The notes under the pieces were generated by a model. The model was not told where the DNA came from. It did no database searches and was given only the letters and a program-made list of their open reading frames with translations. A stretch of DNA of 64,000 nucleotides. Source: Brevundimonas sp. GTDB lineage: Bacteria; Pseudomonadota; Alphaproteobacteria; Caulobacterales; Caulobacteraceae. A program made the position numbers and the translations under genes. Position 1 is the stretch's first letter. Each line of letters begins with the position of its first letter. Of this stretch, positions 1-7,575 are shown in pieces. The stretch covers positions 62,001 to 126,000 of the forward strand of contig NZ_JAIXTC010000017.1 of assembly GCF_027484365.1 (NCBI RefSeq), given 5' to 3'.

Positions 1-1773
1 AGCGAGTGGATCCGGCTGCAAAGCCTGGAAGAGAACACTCGTCAGGCCTGGCAGGCGACGACGACGCAAAAAACGGCTGACGCCCTGATCTCGACCGTGA
101 TCACGGATCCGGGCCGATATGACGATGCCCTCAATCAGCTCGAAGTCCTGGCAGCGGAACAGCCCGCCCAGCTGGCCGAGGTCGTGCGGACTGACTTTGG
201 CCGCGAACTGGCCGTCGCCCGTTTTCAGGGGATCCTGCAGGGCGGCGACTGGCAATCGGTCCTGACCGAAATCGACAGCGGCGTCTGGGACGACCGCCTT
301 GGATCCGAACGGAAGGCCCAGGTGCGCGGCGAGGCGCTGCAGGCGCAGGCCCGTGCCCAGGCCGAGGCGGAAAGCGTGCAGCGCCAGCTGGCGGCCGACA
401 CGTTTTCCGACAGGCTGAGCGCAGAGGTCGCCAGTCTGGAAAACACCGGGGCCACCACTGGCCTGACCGAGGCCGATGCGCTTGCGGCCGGCGGTCCGGT
501 CGCGGCCCAGCAATTCCGGCGTCAGGTCGCCCTGTCGCGATCGGTGTTCGAGACGACGCGCGGCCTGCTGGCCCTGCCCCCGGCGGAACAGGACCGCCGC
601 GTCGCGAGCCTGCGCCCGGCCGAAGGCGCGCCGGATTATGACGATCGCCTCGCCGCCTATCAACGTGCGGTCGGCTCCCTGACGGCGATCCGCCAGCAAC
701 AGCAGACCGACCCGGCCGCCGCCGTTCAGGTCAACGAAACCAGCGCCTCGCTCTGGCGTCAGTATCAGGGCGCCCGGACCCCGACCAATGCCCAGCTCTG
801 GGCGAACGACGCCCTACGACGTCAGGCCGCCATGGGTGTGCCGTCGACAGGCCGCCGGATCCTGCCGGTCGAAGAGGCCCGGCGGGTGGCTGGTCTGGTC
901 AAGGATGCGGCCGGTCCAGATGTCCTGACCGCCCTGCAGACGGCCTCGGCCATGGTCGGGCAGTTCGGCGGTCACGAAGGCCAGATCCTGACAGAGCTGA
1001 CACGCGAGGGCCTGTCGCCCGCCGACGCGGCGATCCTGGGTGTCGCGAACGGGGATCCGGTGCGGCTCGGCGATTACGCCCGCGCACGGGCGCGCGGGAA
1101 TGTCGGACTGACGCCGACGGTCCGACGTCAGACCCGCAGCGAAGTGGTCGAACGTCTCGCGCCCCTGCTGGAAACCATGCGCCCTCTCGTCGGCGGCGTG
1201 GCCGCCAGCGATGCCCTGGTGACCGGTATCGAGACCGTGGCGGCCGCCCATGTCGCTGACGGGATGAACCCGGATCGTGCAGCTCGCGAAGCGACGGCCG
1301 CCTATTTGAGCAACTACCGTTTTGAGAACGGCTGGCGCATGCCCGCCTCCCTCGCTCAGGGAAGTCACGTCGTCGCCATTCGATCGCCGGCTGAACGGAT
1401 GGGCAACCAGATCCGCGCTGTCGGCGGGGTCACTCCCGTCGGCCGAACTTCCGAGGCGGCCCCGGACGCGATCTCGCTGGGTGCGTTCCGGGCTGTGACC
1501 GACCTGGTCGGCCGCGCGGGGGCAGGCCTATATGCCGCCGGTCGGGAGCCTGATCTCGACGACGCCTACAAACGCAGCCGCTACGCCGACAATGTCGCCT
1601 CGAACGGCCGCTGGATCTCCACCCCGGACGACGGCGGCCTGATGCTGGTCGTGCCCGGCCCGGCCGGACAGATGGTGCCAGTCGTCAACGCCGCCGGGTC
1701 CAGCGTCACGATGACGTGGGCGCAGCTGCTCGAACGCGCTTCCCGCCCGGGTCGAGCGCCTGAGCGCCGCTGA
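1..1773 (+). CDS. Phage internal/structural protein, 5' end cut by window
   Basis: The reading frame is open from the first base, so the gene starts upstream; 590 residues are visible. A GTG at 97 is internal to the frame and is unlikely to be the true start. The protein is Ala/Arg/Gln-rich and mostly helical, with no signal peptide, membrane segment or catalytic motif that I recognise. It ends in a TGATG overlap with the next gene, which carries a transglycosylase domain. Its position directly before that protein matches the internal virion (gp15-like) proteins of podoviruses. That role is inferred from gene order, not from a sequence motif. Confidence 0.6.
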   Translation, partial: SEWIRLQSLEENTRQAWQATTTQKTADALISTVITDPGRYDDALNQLEVLAAEQPAQLAEVVRTDFGRELAVARFQGILQGGDWQSVLTEIDSGVWDDRLGSERKAQVRGEALQAQARAQAEAESVQRQLAADTFSDRLSAEVASLENTGATTGLTEADALAAGGPVAAQQFRRQVALSRSVFETTRGLLALPPAEQDRRVASLRPAEGAPDYDDRLAAYQRAVGSLTAIRQQQQTDPAAAVQVNETSASLWRQYQGARTPTNAQLWANDALRRQAAMGVPSTGRRILPVEEARRVAGLVKDAAGPDVLTALQTASAMVGQFGGHEGQILTELTREGLSPADAAILGVANGDPVRLGDYARARARGNVGLTPTVRRQTRSEVVERLAPLLETMRPLVGGVAASDALVTGIETVAAAHVADGMNPDRAAREATAAYLSNYRFENGWRMPASLAQGSHVVAIRSPAERMGNQIRAVGGVTPVGRTSEAAPDAISLGAFRAVTDLVGRAGAGLYAAGREPDLDDAYKRSRYADNVASNGRWISTPDDGGLMLVVPGPAGQMVPVVNAAGSSVTMTWAQLLERASRPGRAPERR

Positions 1774-4700
1774 TGCAACAGGTCCTGCCGGGCGCGAGCG
1801 CGCCGACCGCCACCCTGGAAGAGATTGACGCCCTGGCCAGCGCCACGCCCGCGTCGCGGCACGTCGTGGGCAATGTGTTCGCTTATGGCGGTCCCAACGG
1901 AAGTCTGACGGACCTCGTCGTTCGCGAAGGGATGCGCCGGTGGGATGACGCCAGTGAAGCGCTTGGTCTGAGCGAACGGTCGCCGATGCTCACGCCGGAA
2001 CAGGCCACAGAGCGGTTCGGGATCGAAGGCCGCCTCACGTTCGACAGGCCGGTGAGCGAGCGGGAGGCTGCGTGGAGACAGTCGGCCAAGCGCGACGAGC
2101 TGGGCCGAATGGACATCCTGTCACGGAACACCGGCGCGAACCGGATCACCCCGCTGGAAGCGTTGGGGACCCAGCTTCTGGGCGGGATGGTGGATCCCGT
2201 CACCGTGCCGTTCAACCTGATCCCCGGCATCGGCCAGGAGGCCTTGTTGACCCGCCTGGGCATCGCCTCGGCCGCCAGTCGCGGCGTGGCAACGGCGCGC
2301 GGCCTCGCCGTCGGTGCAGTCGAAGGCGCGGTGATCGGCGGGGCTCAGGAAGGCCTGGCCTATTATCTGGCGGGCCAGCGTGAGGGTCGCGACTATGACC
2401 TGAACGATCTGATGGTCGGCGTGGGCACGAATGCGCTGTTCGGGGCCTCGGTCAGGGGCGGTCTGGACGCGATAGGCTGGCGACCCCCGGAGGTGTCTCC
2501 TGCGTCGTTTGGAAGCCCCCGTGTCACACGCGCCGCCTCCTCGGCCGGGAGCGCGACCGCGCCGAACCTGTCGCCGATCGCGCCCGTCGATCTGAGGCGG
2601 GCGATGATGGCGCAGGAGACCGGCGGCAATCCGCGTCAGGTGAGCCGGGATCCGGACGGGGCTGGACCGGCGGGCGGCGGGGCGGTCGGGGCGCTGCAGC
2701 TGTTGCCGGACACGGCCAGGGCCATGGCTCGGCGGCTGGGCATTCCGTTCGATGCGAACCGGCTGCTCAACGATGTCGATTACAACGTGCGCCTGTCCGA
2801 CGAATACATGGGGATGCTGACCGCCCGCTATGACGGCGATCAGTTCCTGGCCGTCACCGCCTATCACGCGGGCGAAGGCAATGTGGATCGCTGGATCCAG
2901 CGCCACGGCGACCCGCGCACCGGGGCGATCAGCCGGGAGGCCTGGTTGGCCCGCGTCGGCCGTAACAATCCGCGCAGCGCCCGCTATCCCCGCGAGGTCT
3001 TTGCCCGTCTCGGCCGTGAGGTCGGAGAGCCCGGCGTCGGTTCCGGGGCTAGGGTTGAGGCTGCGTTCGAAACCCCGCCGCAGGCCGTGAGCCTGCTCAA
3101 CGATGAGGCGCGTGCCGGGGCTCTGGCGCGGGCGGTCGAGGACATGGCCGCCGATCGCCAGGTGTCGGTCGGGCCGCTGATCGACATCGAGCTGCAGATC
3201 GGCGGGCGGGCGCGGCCGGCGCTGGACGAGACGCCCGATGCGGCCGTGGAGATCAAAGCGCGGCCGCTGGACGGGGTGGGCGACGACGTCGCGGTGACCG
3301 TGCGCGGGACCGAGATCCCGGTTCGCTACGCCATCGTCGAGGCGCGGGACATGATCACCAGCCATGACGACGATCTGATCCGCAACCCGGCCTTCCCCGA
3401 GGATCTGCAGCCGCGCGATCGTGGCCGGGCCGGATCGCAGGCGCGGCTGTTGCGCATGGAGAAGGAATTCAATCCGCGCCGCCTGATGGCCTCGCCCGAC
3501 GCCGAGAGCGGCGCGCCGATCCTGTCGCGCGGGGCCGTGGTCGAAAGCGGCAATGGACGGTCGATCATGCTGCGCCGGAACTATGAGCGCGGGACCAAGG
3601 TCGCGGCCGCCTATCGGGGCGAGCTGGAACGCCGGGGCTATGACCTGGCCGGGTTCGATCAGCCGGTGCTGGTGCGGTTCCGGACCGAGCCGATGGACGG
3701 GCAGGCCCGGACGCGGCTGGCGCGGGAGATGAACGGCGACGTCACCGAACGGATGAGCGCCACGGAACAGGCCTTCGCCGATGCGAACACCCTGGACGAC
3801 ACGGATCTGGGGCTGTTCGCCGGGGGCGAGATCACCTCTGTCGCCAACGATGCCTTCGCGCGCCGGTTCATCGACAAGGCCGGGGCGGGGCAGGAAAACG
3901 ACCTGGTCGATGGGGCGACCCAGCGGCTGAGCCAGGCGGGCGTCGAGCGCGTGCAGGCGGCCATGGTGGCGCGCGCCTATGGCGACCGGTCGCTGGTCTA
4001 TGCGCTGTTCGAGACCCAGTCGAACACGGTCAAGGCGATCGGCAAGGGATTGATGGGCGCGGCGCCCGACTGGGCGCGGATGCGGGCGGCCTCGGCGCGC
4101 GGCGAGCTGGCGGCCGGTGCGGATACGACCGAGGCCCTGACGGCGGCCGTCGCCCTGGTGCGCCACGCCCGCGACAACCGGCTGAAACTGGGCGAGCTGG
4201 TTGAGGACTGGGCGGATCAGGACCGGCTGCTGGGCGGCGAGACCCTGTCGCCCGCGACCCAGTCGTATCTGAGGGCCTTCTTCATCGACGACGGCCTGAA
4301 ACGGCCCGCCTCGGCCGAGACGATCGCCGCGACCCTGAGAGAGACCTCGTCGCGGGCCATTGACACGACACCCGGCCCGGACCTTTTTGGAGACAGCCAT
4401 GCCTTCGACGCCGCCACCATCCTCGAACGCGCCGCGCGGCAAGCCCGCGAAGCGACCCTCCGTGCCGACCAGGCAGACTCTGGCGCGCGAGCTGGCGATC
4501 GGACCGGCGCTGATCGCGGCGGGGATGAAGGCGGCGGCGCAGGCGACGCTCAAGGGCGCGGACAGGACCGCCTATCTGGCGGCGGCCGGTCGGATCTCGG
4601 CGAAAGCCCAAGAGATCGACCCGACGGTGAAGATCTAGAACAGGCCGCCGGCAAGGATCCTGAGACACAGGATCTGGAAGACGACATCGCCGCGCTCGAA

Positions 4701-4844
4701 GCCGAGCTGGATCTGTATGTCGAACGCGGCCTGATCAGCGAAGACGACGTCGCGTCGATCGACGCCGACGTCCGCGACCCCTCCCTGTTCGATCTGGTCA
4801 TCGAGACCGCCACCGCCTGTCTTGCCGAAGGAGGCGAGGCATGA
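1773..4844 (+). CDS. Phage polyvalent protein: lytic transglycosylase plus DdrB-like ParB domain
   Basis: This 1023-residue protein starts at the ATG in the TGATG overlap. Residues about 160-225 are Gly/Ala-rich and may be membrane-active. Residues about 272-412 form an SLT-type lytic transglycosylase: the ETGGN box has the probable catalytic Glu282, followed by GALQLLP and AYHAGEGNV. Residues about 500-645 match the DdrB-like ParB-superfamily domain of phage polyvalent proteins (IPVRYAIVEA, VVESGNGRSIML). In podoviruses such proteins are packaged and cut peptidoglycan during DNA ejection. The stretch of about residues 890-955 is Arg/Gly/Asp-rich and coincides with an out-of-frame ORF; the last 60 residues again look like a normal helical domain. 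Confidence 0.75.
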   Translation: MQQVLPGASAPTATLEEIDALASATPASRHVVGNVFAYGGPNGSLTDLVVREGMRRWDDASEALGLSERSPMLTPEQATERFGIEGRLTFDRPVSEREAAWRQSAKRDELGRMDILSRNTGANRITPLEALGTQLLGGMVDPVTVPFNLIPGIGQEALLTRLGIASAASRGVATARGLAVGAVEGAVIGGAQEGLAYYLAGQREGRDYDLNDLMVGVGTNALFGASVRGGLDAIGWRPPEVSPASFGSPRVTRAASSAGSATAPNLSPIAPVDLRRAMMAQETGGNPRQVSRDPDGAGPAGGGAVGALQLLPDTARAMARRLGIPFDANRLLNDVDYNVRLSDEYMGMLTARYDGDQFLAVTAYHAGEGNVDRWIQRHGDPRTGAISREAWLARVGRNNPRSARYPREVFARLGREVGEPGVGSGARVEAAFETPPQAVSLLNDEARAGALARAVEDMAADRQVSVGPLIDIELQIGGRARPALDETPDAAVEIKARPLDGVGDDVAVTVRGTEIPVRYAIVEARDMITSHDDDLIRNPAFPEDLQPRDRGRAGSQARLLRMEKEFNPRRLMASPDAESGAPILSRGAVVESGNGRSIMLRRNYERGTKVAAAYRGELERRGYDLAGFDQPVLVRFRTEPMDGQARTRLAREMNGDVTERMSATEQAFADANTLDDTDLGLFAGGEITSVANDAFARRFIDKAGAGQENDLVDGATQRLSQAGVERVQAAMVARAYGDRSLVYALFETQSNTVKAIGKGLMGAAPDWARMRAASARGELAAGADTTEALTAAVALVRHARDNRLKLGELVEDWADQDRLLGGETLSPATQSYLRAFFIDDGLKRPASAETIAATLRETSSRAIDTTPGPDLFGDSHAFDAATILERAARQAREATLRADQADSGARAGDRTGADRGGDEGGGAGDAQGRGQDRLSGGGRSDLGESPRDRPDGEDLEQAAGKDPETQDLEDDIAALEAELDLYVERGLISEDDVASIDADVRDPSLFDLVIETATACLAEGGEA
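4399..4638 (+). CDS. Candidate overlapping small gene nested inside the polyvalent protein gene
   Basis: An ORF of 79 residues (MPSTPPPSSN...IDPTVKI) lies in a different frame inside the 3' part of the polyvalent gene. GGAG sits about 7 bases before its ATG. Judged by eye, third positions are overwhelmingly G or C in this frame, while the host frame loses that bias here and encodes low-complexity Arg/Gly/Asp sequence; bias returns to the host frame after the TAG. The product has a Pro-rich, basic N-terminus and an Ala-rich helical C-terminus. I recognise no family. The alternative is a compensated pair of frameshifts in the host gene. Confidence 0.5.
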   Translation: MPSTPPPSSNAPRGKPAKRPSVPTRQTLARELAIGPALIAAGMKAAAQATLKGADRTAYLAAAGRISAKAQEIDPTVKI

Positions 4845-4897
4845 CGCTCGCTGTGTTGACCTACCGCCCGTCGGGCTACTTGAGGTCGGGTCAATGA
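4841..4897 (+). CDS. Possible 18-residue leader ORF between two phage genes
   Basis: A tiny ORF (MTLAVLTYRPSGYLRSGQ) begins in an ATGA overlap with the polyvalent gene stop. It ends in another ATGA overlap with the ATG at 4894, the probable start of the next large protein. It may be a coupling peptide, or the remnant 5' end of the next gene displaced by a frameshift. There is no homology evidence either way. Confidence 0.25.
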   Translation: MTLAVLTYRPSGYLRSGQ

Positions 4898-7575
4898 CCC
4901 GTCGTTGCCGTGGTCCGGTGCGTGCCGCCCTGAAGGGCAAGGGGCAGGAGAAGGCGTTCAGCGGCGAAGAAATCGACGCCGTCATCGACCGTCTGGCGGC
5001 TGCGAAGAAGCGCAGGACCGGCGCGGACGCCAACCTCGACGACGCGGCCGGATGGCGAGCGGCGGCCGAGGAAATCACGGCCGAAGAGCTGAAGATGAGC
5101 CTGGTCGAGCGCCGCATGCGGCTGGCGCAGACGCGCGCGCAGATCCGGCGAACCGGCACCTATGAGCGGATGGGTGGGCGCGAGGATCGCCAGCTGCTCG
5201 CCGTCACCGTCGGCGACGAGGCGCTGGGCTTCGGCCGGGGCCTGTCGGTCGATGCGCAGGGCCGCGCCCTGCAGGCCGAACTTTGGGGCGAGCTGGATCG
5301 GGCGATGAAGGCGACCGGACAGCTGGACCGCGTCGCGCCCTGGCACGGCTTCTTCGACAGCGAATTCGAAGGCCGGGTCGAAATCGAGCTGGCGCGGGTC
5401 AACGGCGGCAAGGACGCCCCGACGGGCGACGCCGAGGCGGTCAAGGTCGCCGAGGCCATGGCCCCGGTGATGGAGCGCGCCCGGACGATGCAGAACGCCG
5501 AGGGTGCCTGGATCGCCCAGATGGAAGGCTACAACGGCCGCCAGACCCACGACGCGCTCAAGGTCGCGGGCGGCTTCTGGAAGGGCATCGCCGATCTCAA
5601 GACGCTGGGCGCGACCCGGAGTTGGGATGCGGCGAAGAATGCGGCGGCTGCGAAGGCCTTTAAGGCATGGCGCGACTTTACCGTCCCTCGGCTGGACGCC
5701 CGCACATTCGACGGCATCGAGGCGGCCGCCGGCGACGTGAAACTGCCCTTCCTGGGCGAGGCCACGACACCGCGTGATCGCTTCCTCGCTGCAGTCTGGT
5801 GGGACATCGTGACGGGACGCCACGCCATCTTGAAGGGCGCCGACGATCTCGGCGATTTCCGCCCGCCGCCGTCGAAGGCGCGCAGCGTGTCGCAGAGCCG
5901 CGTCCTGCATTACCGCGACGCCACGGCCCGCCGGGAATACCGGTTGAAGTTCGGGGCCAGCCGCTCGCTCTACGCCGACGTCGTCGGCCAGCTGGGCCGC
6001 GCGGCGGGCAACACCGCCCTGATGCGGACCTTCGGCCCGTCGCCGCGCGCGGCGTTCGAGGCGGATCTGCAGCGCGGTCTGTCGGCCGCCCGCGACCGCA
6101 ATGACACGACGGTCGGCAAGGCGCTGGGATCCAGCGCCCTGGCCCGTCGGTTCGACGAGATCGACGGCACGGCCAATGCGCCCGAGAACCTGAGACTGGC
6201 CACGGTCGGCCGGTTGATCCGTGTGGATCAGAGCCTGTCGAAACTGGGCGGGATGTTGCTGTCGGCCTTTTCCGACGCGCCGATCGCGGTCCAGACCATG
6301 GGCCGGGTCGGCGTCGATTTCCTTGAGGGCTATGACGCCATCCTGAAAGGCGTCGCCCGCCTGCAGGGGCCGGAAGGGCGGGAGATCGCCGACATGCTGG
6401 ACGTCGGTGCGCGTTCAGCGGCGGCCGAACTGTCGTCGCGGTTCGCGGCCGGCGACGGCCCGATCGGCTGGTCGGCCTGGGCCATGCGGTTCTTCTACAA
6501 GGCCAACGGGTTCGAGTTCTGGTCGGACGGGGTGCGTCGCGGCGCGGGCCAGATGCTGGGCGTTCACTTCGGCCGCGAGGCGGTCAACGATTTCGCATCG
6601 CTGCGACCCGGCACGCGCGAGCAGCTGGAACGGTTCGGCATCGACGAAGGCGGCTGGGACATCCTGAGGAAGGGTGTCGAGACGGCCGAGGACGGCCGCC
6701 CCTATCTGACCTTTGACGCCCTGGACAAGGCGACGGACGCAGAGCTGAACGCCTGGGCGGGCATGACCGGCAAGGCCGCGACGCCCGAGAACGCGGCGCG
6801 GGCTCGCGAGGATCTGGGCCTGCGGTATCGCACCCTGATCAGCGACACCCTGGACACAGCCCTGTCGGAAGCGCGGGCGCGCGAGAACAGTGCCCTGAAG
6901 CTGGGGACCAAGCCCGGCACGACCCTGGGTGAGGCCGTGCGGCTGTTCACCCAATTCTGGGCCTTCCCCCTGTCGTTCATGGGTCGCCATGTCGGTCCGG
7001 CGGCGGCCGGCGGTGCAGGCAAGGCCCCGGCCTTCCTGCTGGCGCACCTGATCCTGTCCACGACGATCTTCGGCCTGGTGTCGATGCAGGCCAAACAGAT
7101 CGTCAAGGGTCGCGAAATGCGGCCCCTGTTTGACGATGAGGGCCGTCCGCGCTTCGACACCTTCCTGGCGGCCGGGCTGCAGGGCGGCGGACTGGGGATC
7201 TACGGCGACTTCCTGTTCGGGGAATACAACCGCTTCGGCGGCTCGCCGATCGCGACGTTGGGGGGGCCGGCCGTCGGCGAGGCGGAAAAGGCTCTGAAGC
7301 TGTTCGGCCATCTGCGCGGCGCGCTGGATCCGAACCTGACCGGCGACGAACGCAAGGAAAGCCTCGGCGACGCCGGGGCCGACACCCTGCGTTTCGTGAC
7401 CGGCAATACGCCCTTCGTGAACCTGTGGTGGACGCGCCAGGCGCTCGACATGGGCCTGCTCTGGCACATGAACGAGTGGCTGAGCCCCGGTTGGGCCGCC
7501 CGCTACGAGAAGCGGGTCGAGGAAGAGACGGGCGCCGCCTTCATCGTCAAACCGACCGAGATTGTGGGCCGATGA
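4894..7575 (+). CDS. Large phage internal/ejection protein
   Basis: This 893-residue protein is taken from ATG 4894, which overlaps a preceding stop; a TTG at 4822 would extend it but inside the upstream gene. It is mostly helical, with charged N-terminal residues 1-120. A hydrophobic segment near residues 705-735 (LLAHLILSTTIFGLVSM) is its only clear membrane-type stretch. The central NGFEFWSDGVRRGAGQM region looks like the large internal virion proteins of podoviruses that form the ejection tunnel. No enzymatic motif is visible. Its place between the transglycosylase protein and the tailspike supports a virion role, but function is inferred from context. Confidence 0.6.
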   Translation: MTRRCRGPVRAALKGKGQEKAFSGEEIDAVIDRLAAAKKRRTGADANLDDAAGWRAAAEEITAEELKMSLVERRMRLAQTRAQIRRTGTYERMGGREDRQLLAVTVGDEALGFGRGLSVDAQGRALQAELWGELDRAMKATGQLDRVAPWHGFFDSEFEGRVEIELARVNGGKDAPTGDAEAVKVAEAMAPVMERARTMQNAEGAWIAQMEGYNGRQTHDALKVAGGFWKGIADLKTLGATRSWDAAKNAAAAKAFKAWRDFTVPRLDARTFDGIEAAAGDVKLPFLGEATTPRDRFLAAVWWDIVTGRHAILKGADDLGDFRPPPSKARSVSQSRVLHYRDATARREYRLKFGASRSLYADVVGQLGRAAGNTALMRTFGPSPRAAFEADLQRGLSAARDRNDTTVGKALGSSALARRFDEIDGTANAPENLRLATVGRLIRVDQSLSKLGGMLLSAFSDAPIAVQTMGRVGVDFLEGYDAILKGVARLQGPEGREIADMLDVGARSAAAELSSRFAAGDGPIGWSAWAMRFFYKANGFEFWSDGVRRGAGQMLGVHFGREAVNDFASLRPGTREQLERFGIDEGGWDILRKGVETAEDGRPYLTFDALDKATDAELNAWAGMTGKAATPENAARAREDLGLRYRTLISDTLDTALSEARARENSALKLGTKPGTTLGEAVRLFTQFWAFPLSFMGRHVGPAAAGGAGKAPAFLLAHLILSTTIFGLVSMQAKQIVKGREMRPLFDDEGRPRFDTFLAAGLQGGGLGIYGDFLFGEYNRFGGSPIATLGGPAVGEAEKALKLFGHLRGALDPNLTGDERKESLGDAGADTLRFVTGNTPFVNLWWTRQALDMGLLWHMNEWLSPGWAARYEKRVEEETGAAFIVKPTEIVGR

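Noticed and set aside
2121..4553. 810-residue minus-strand ORF
   Set aside because: It is antisense to the polyvalent phage protein; composition is His/Arg/Gly-rich shadow sequence with no motifs.
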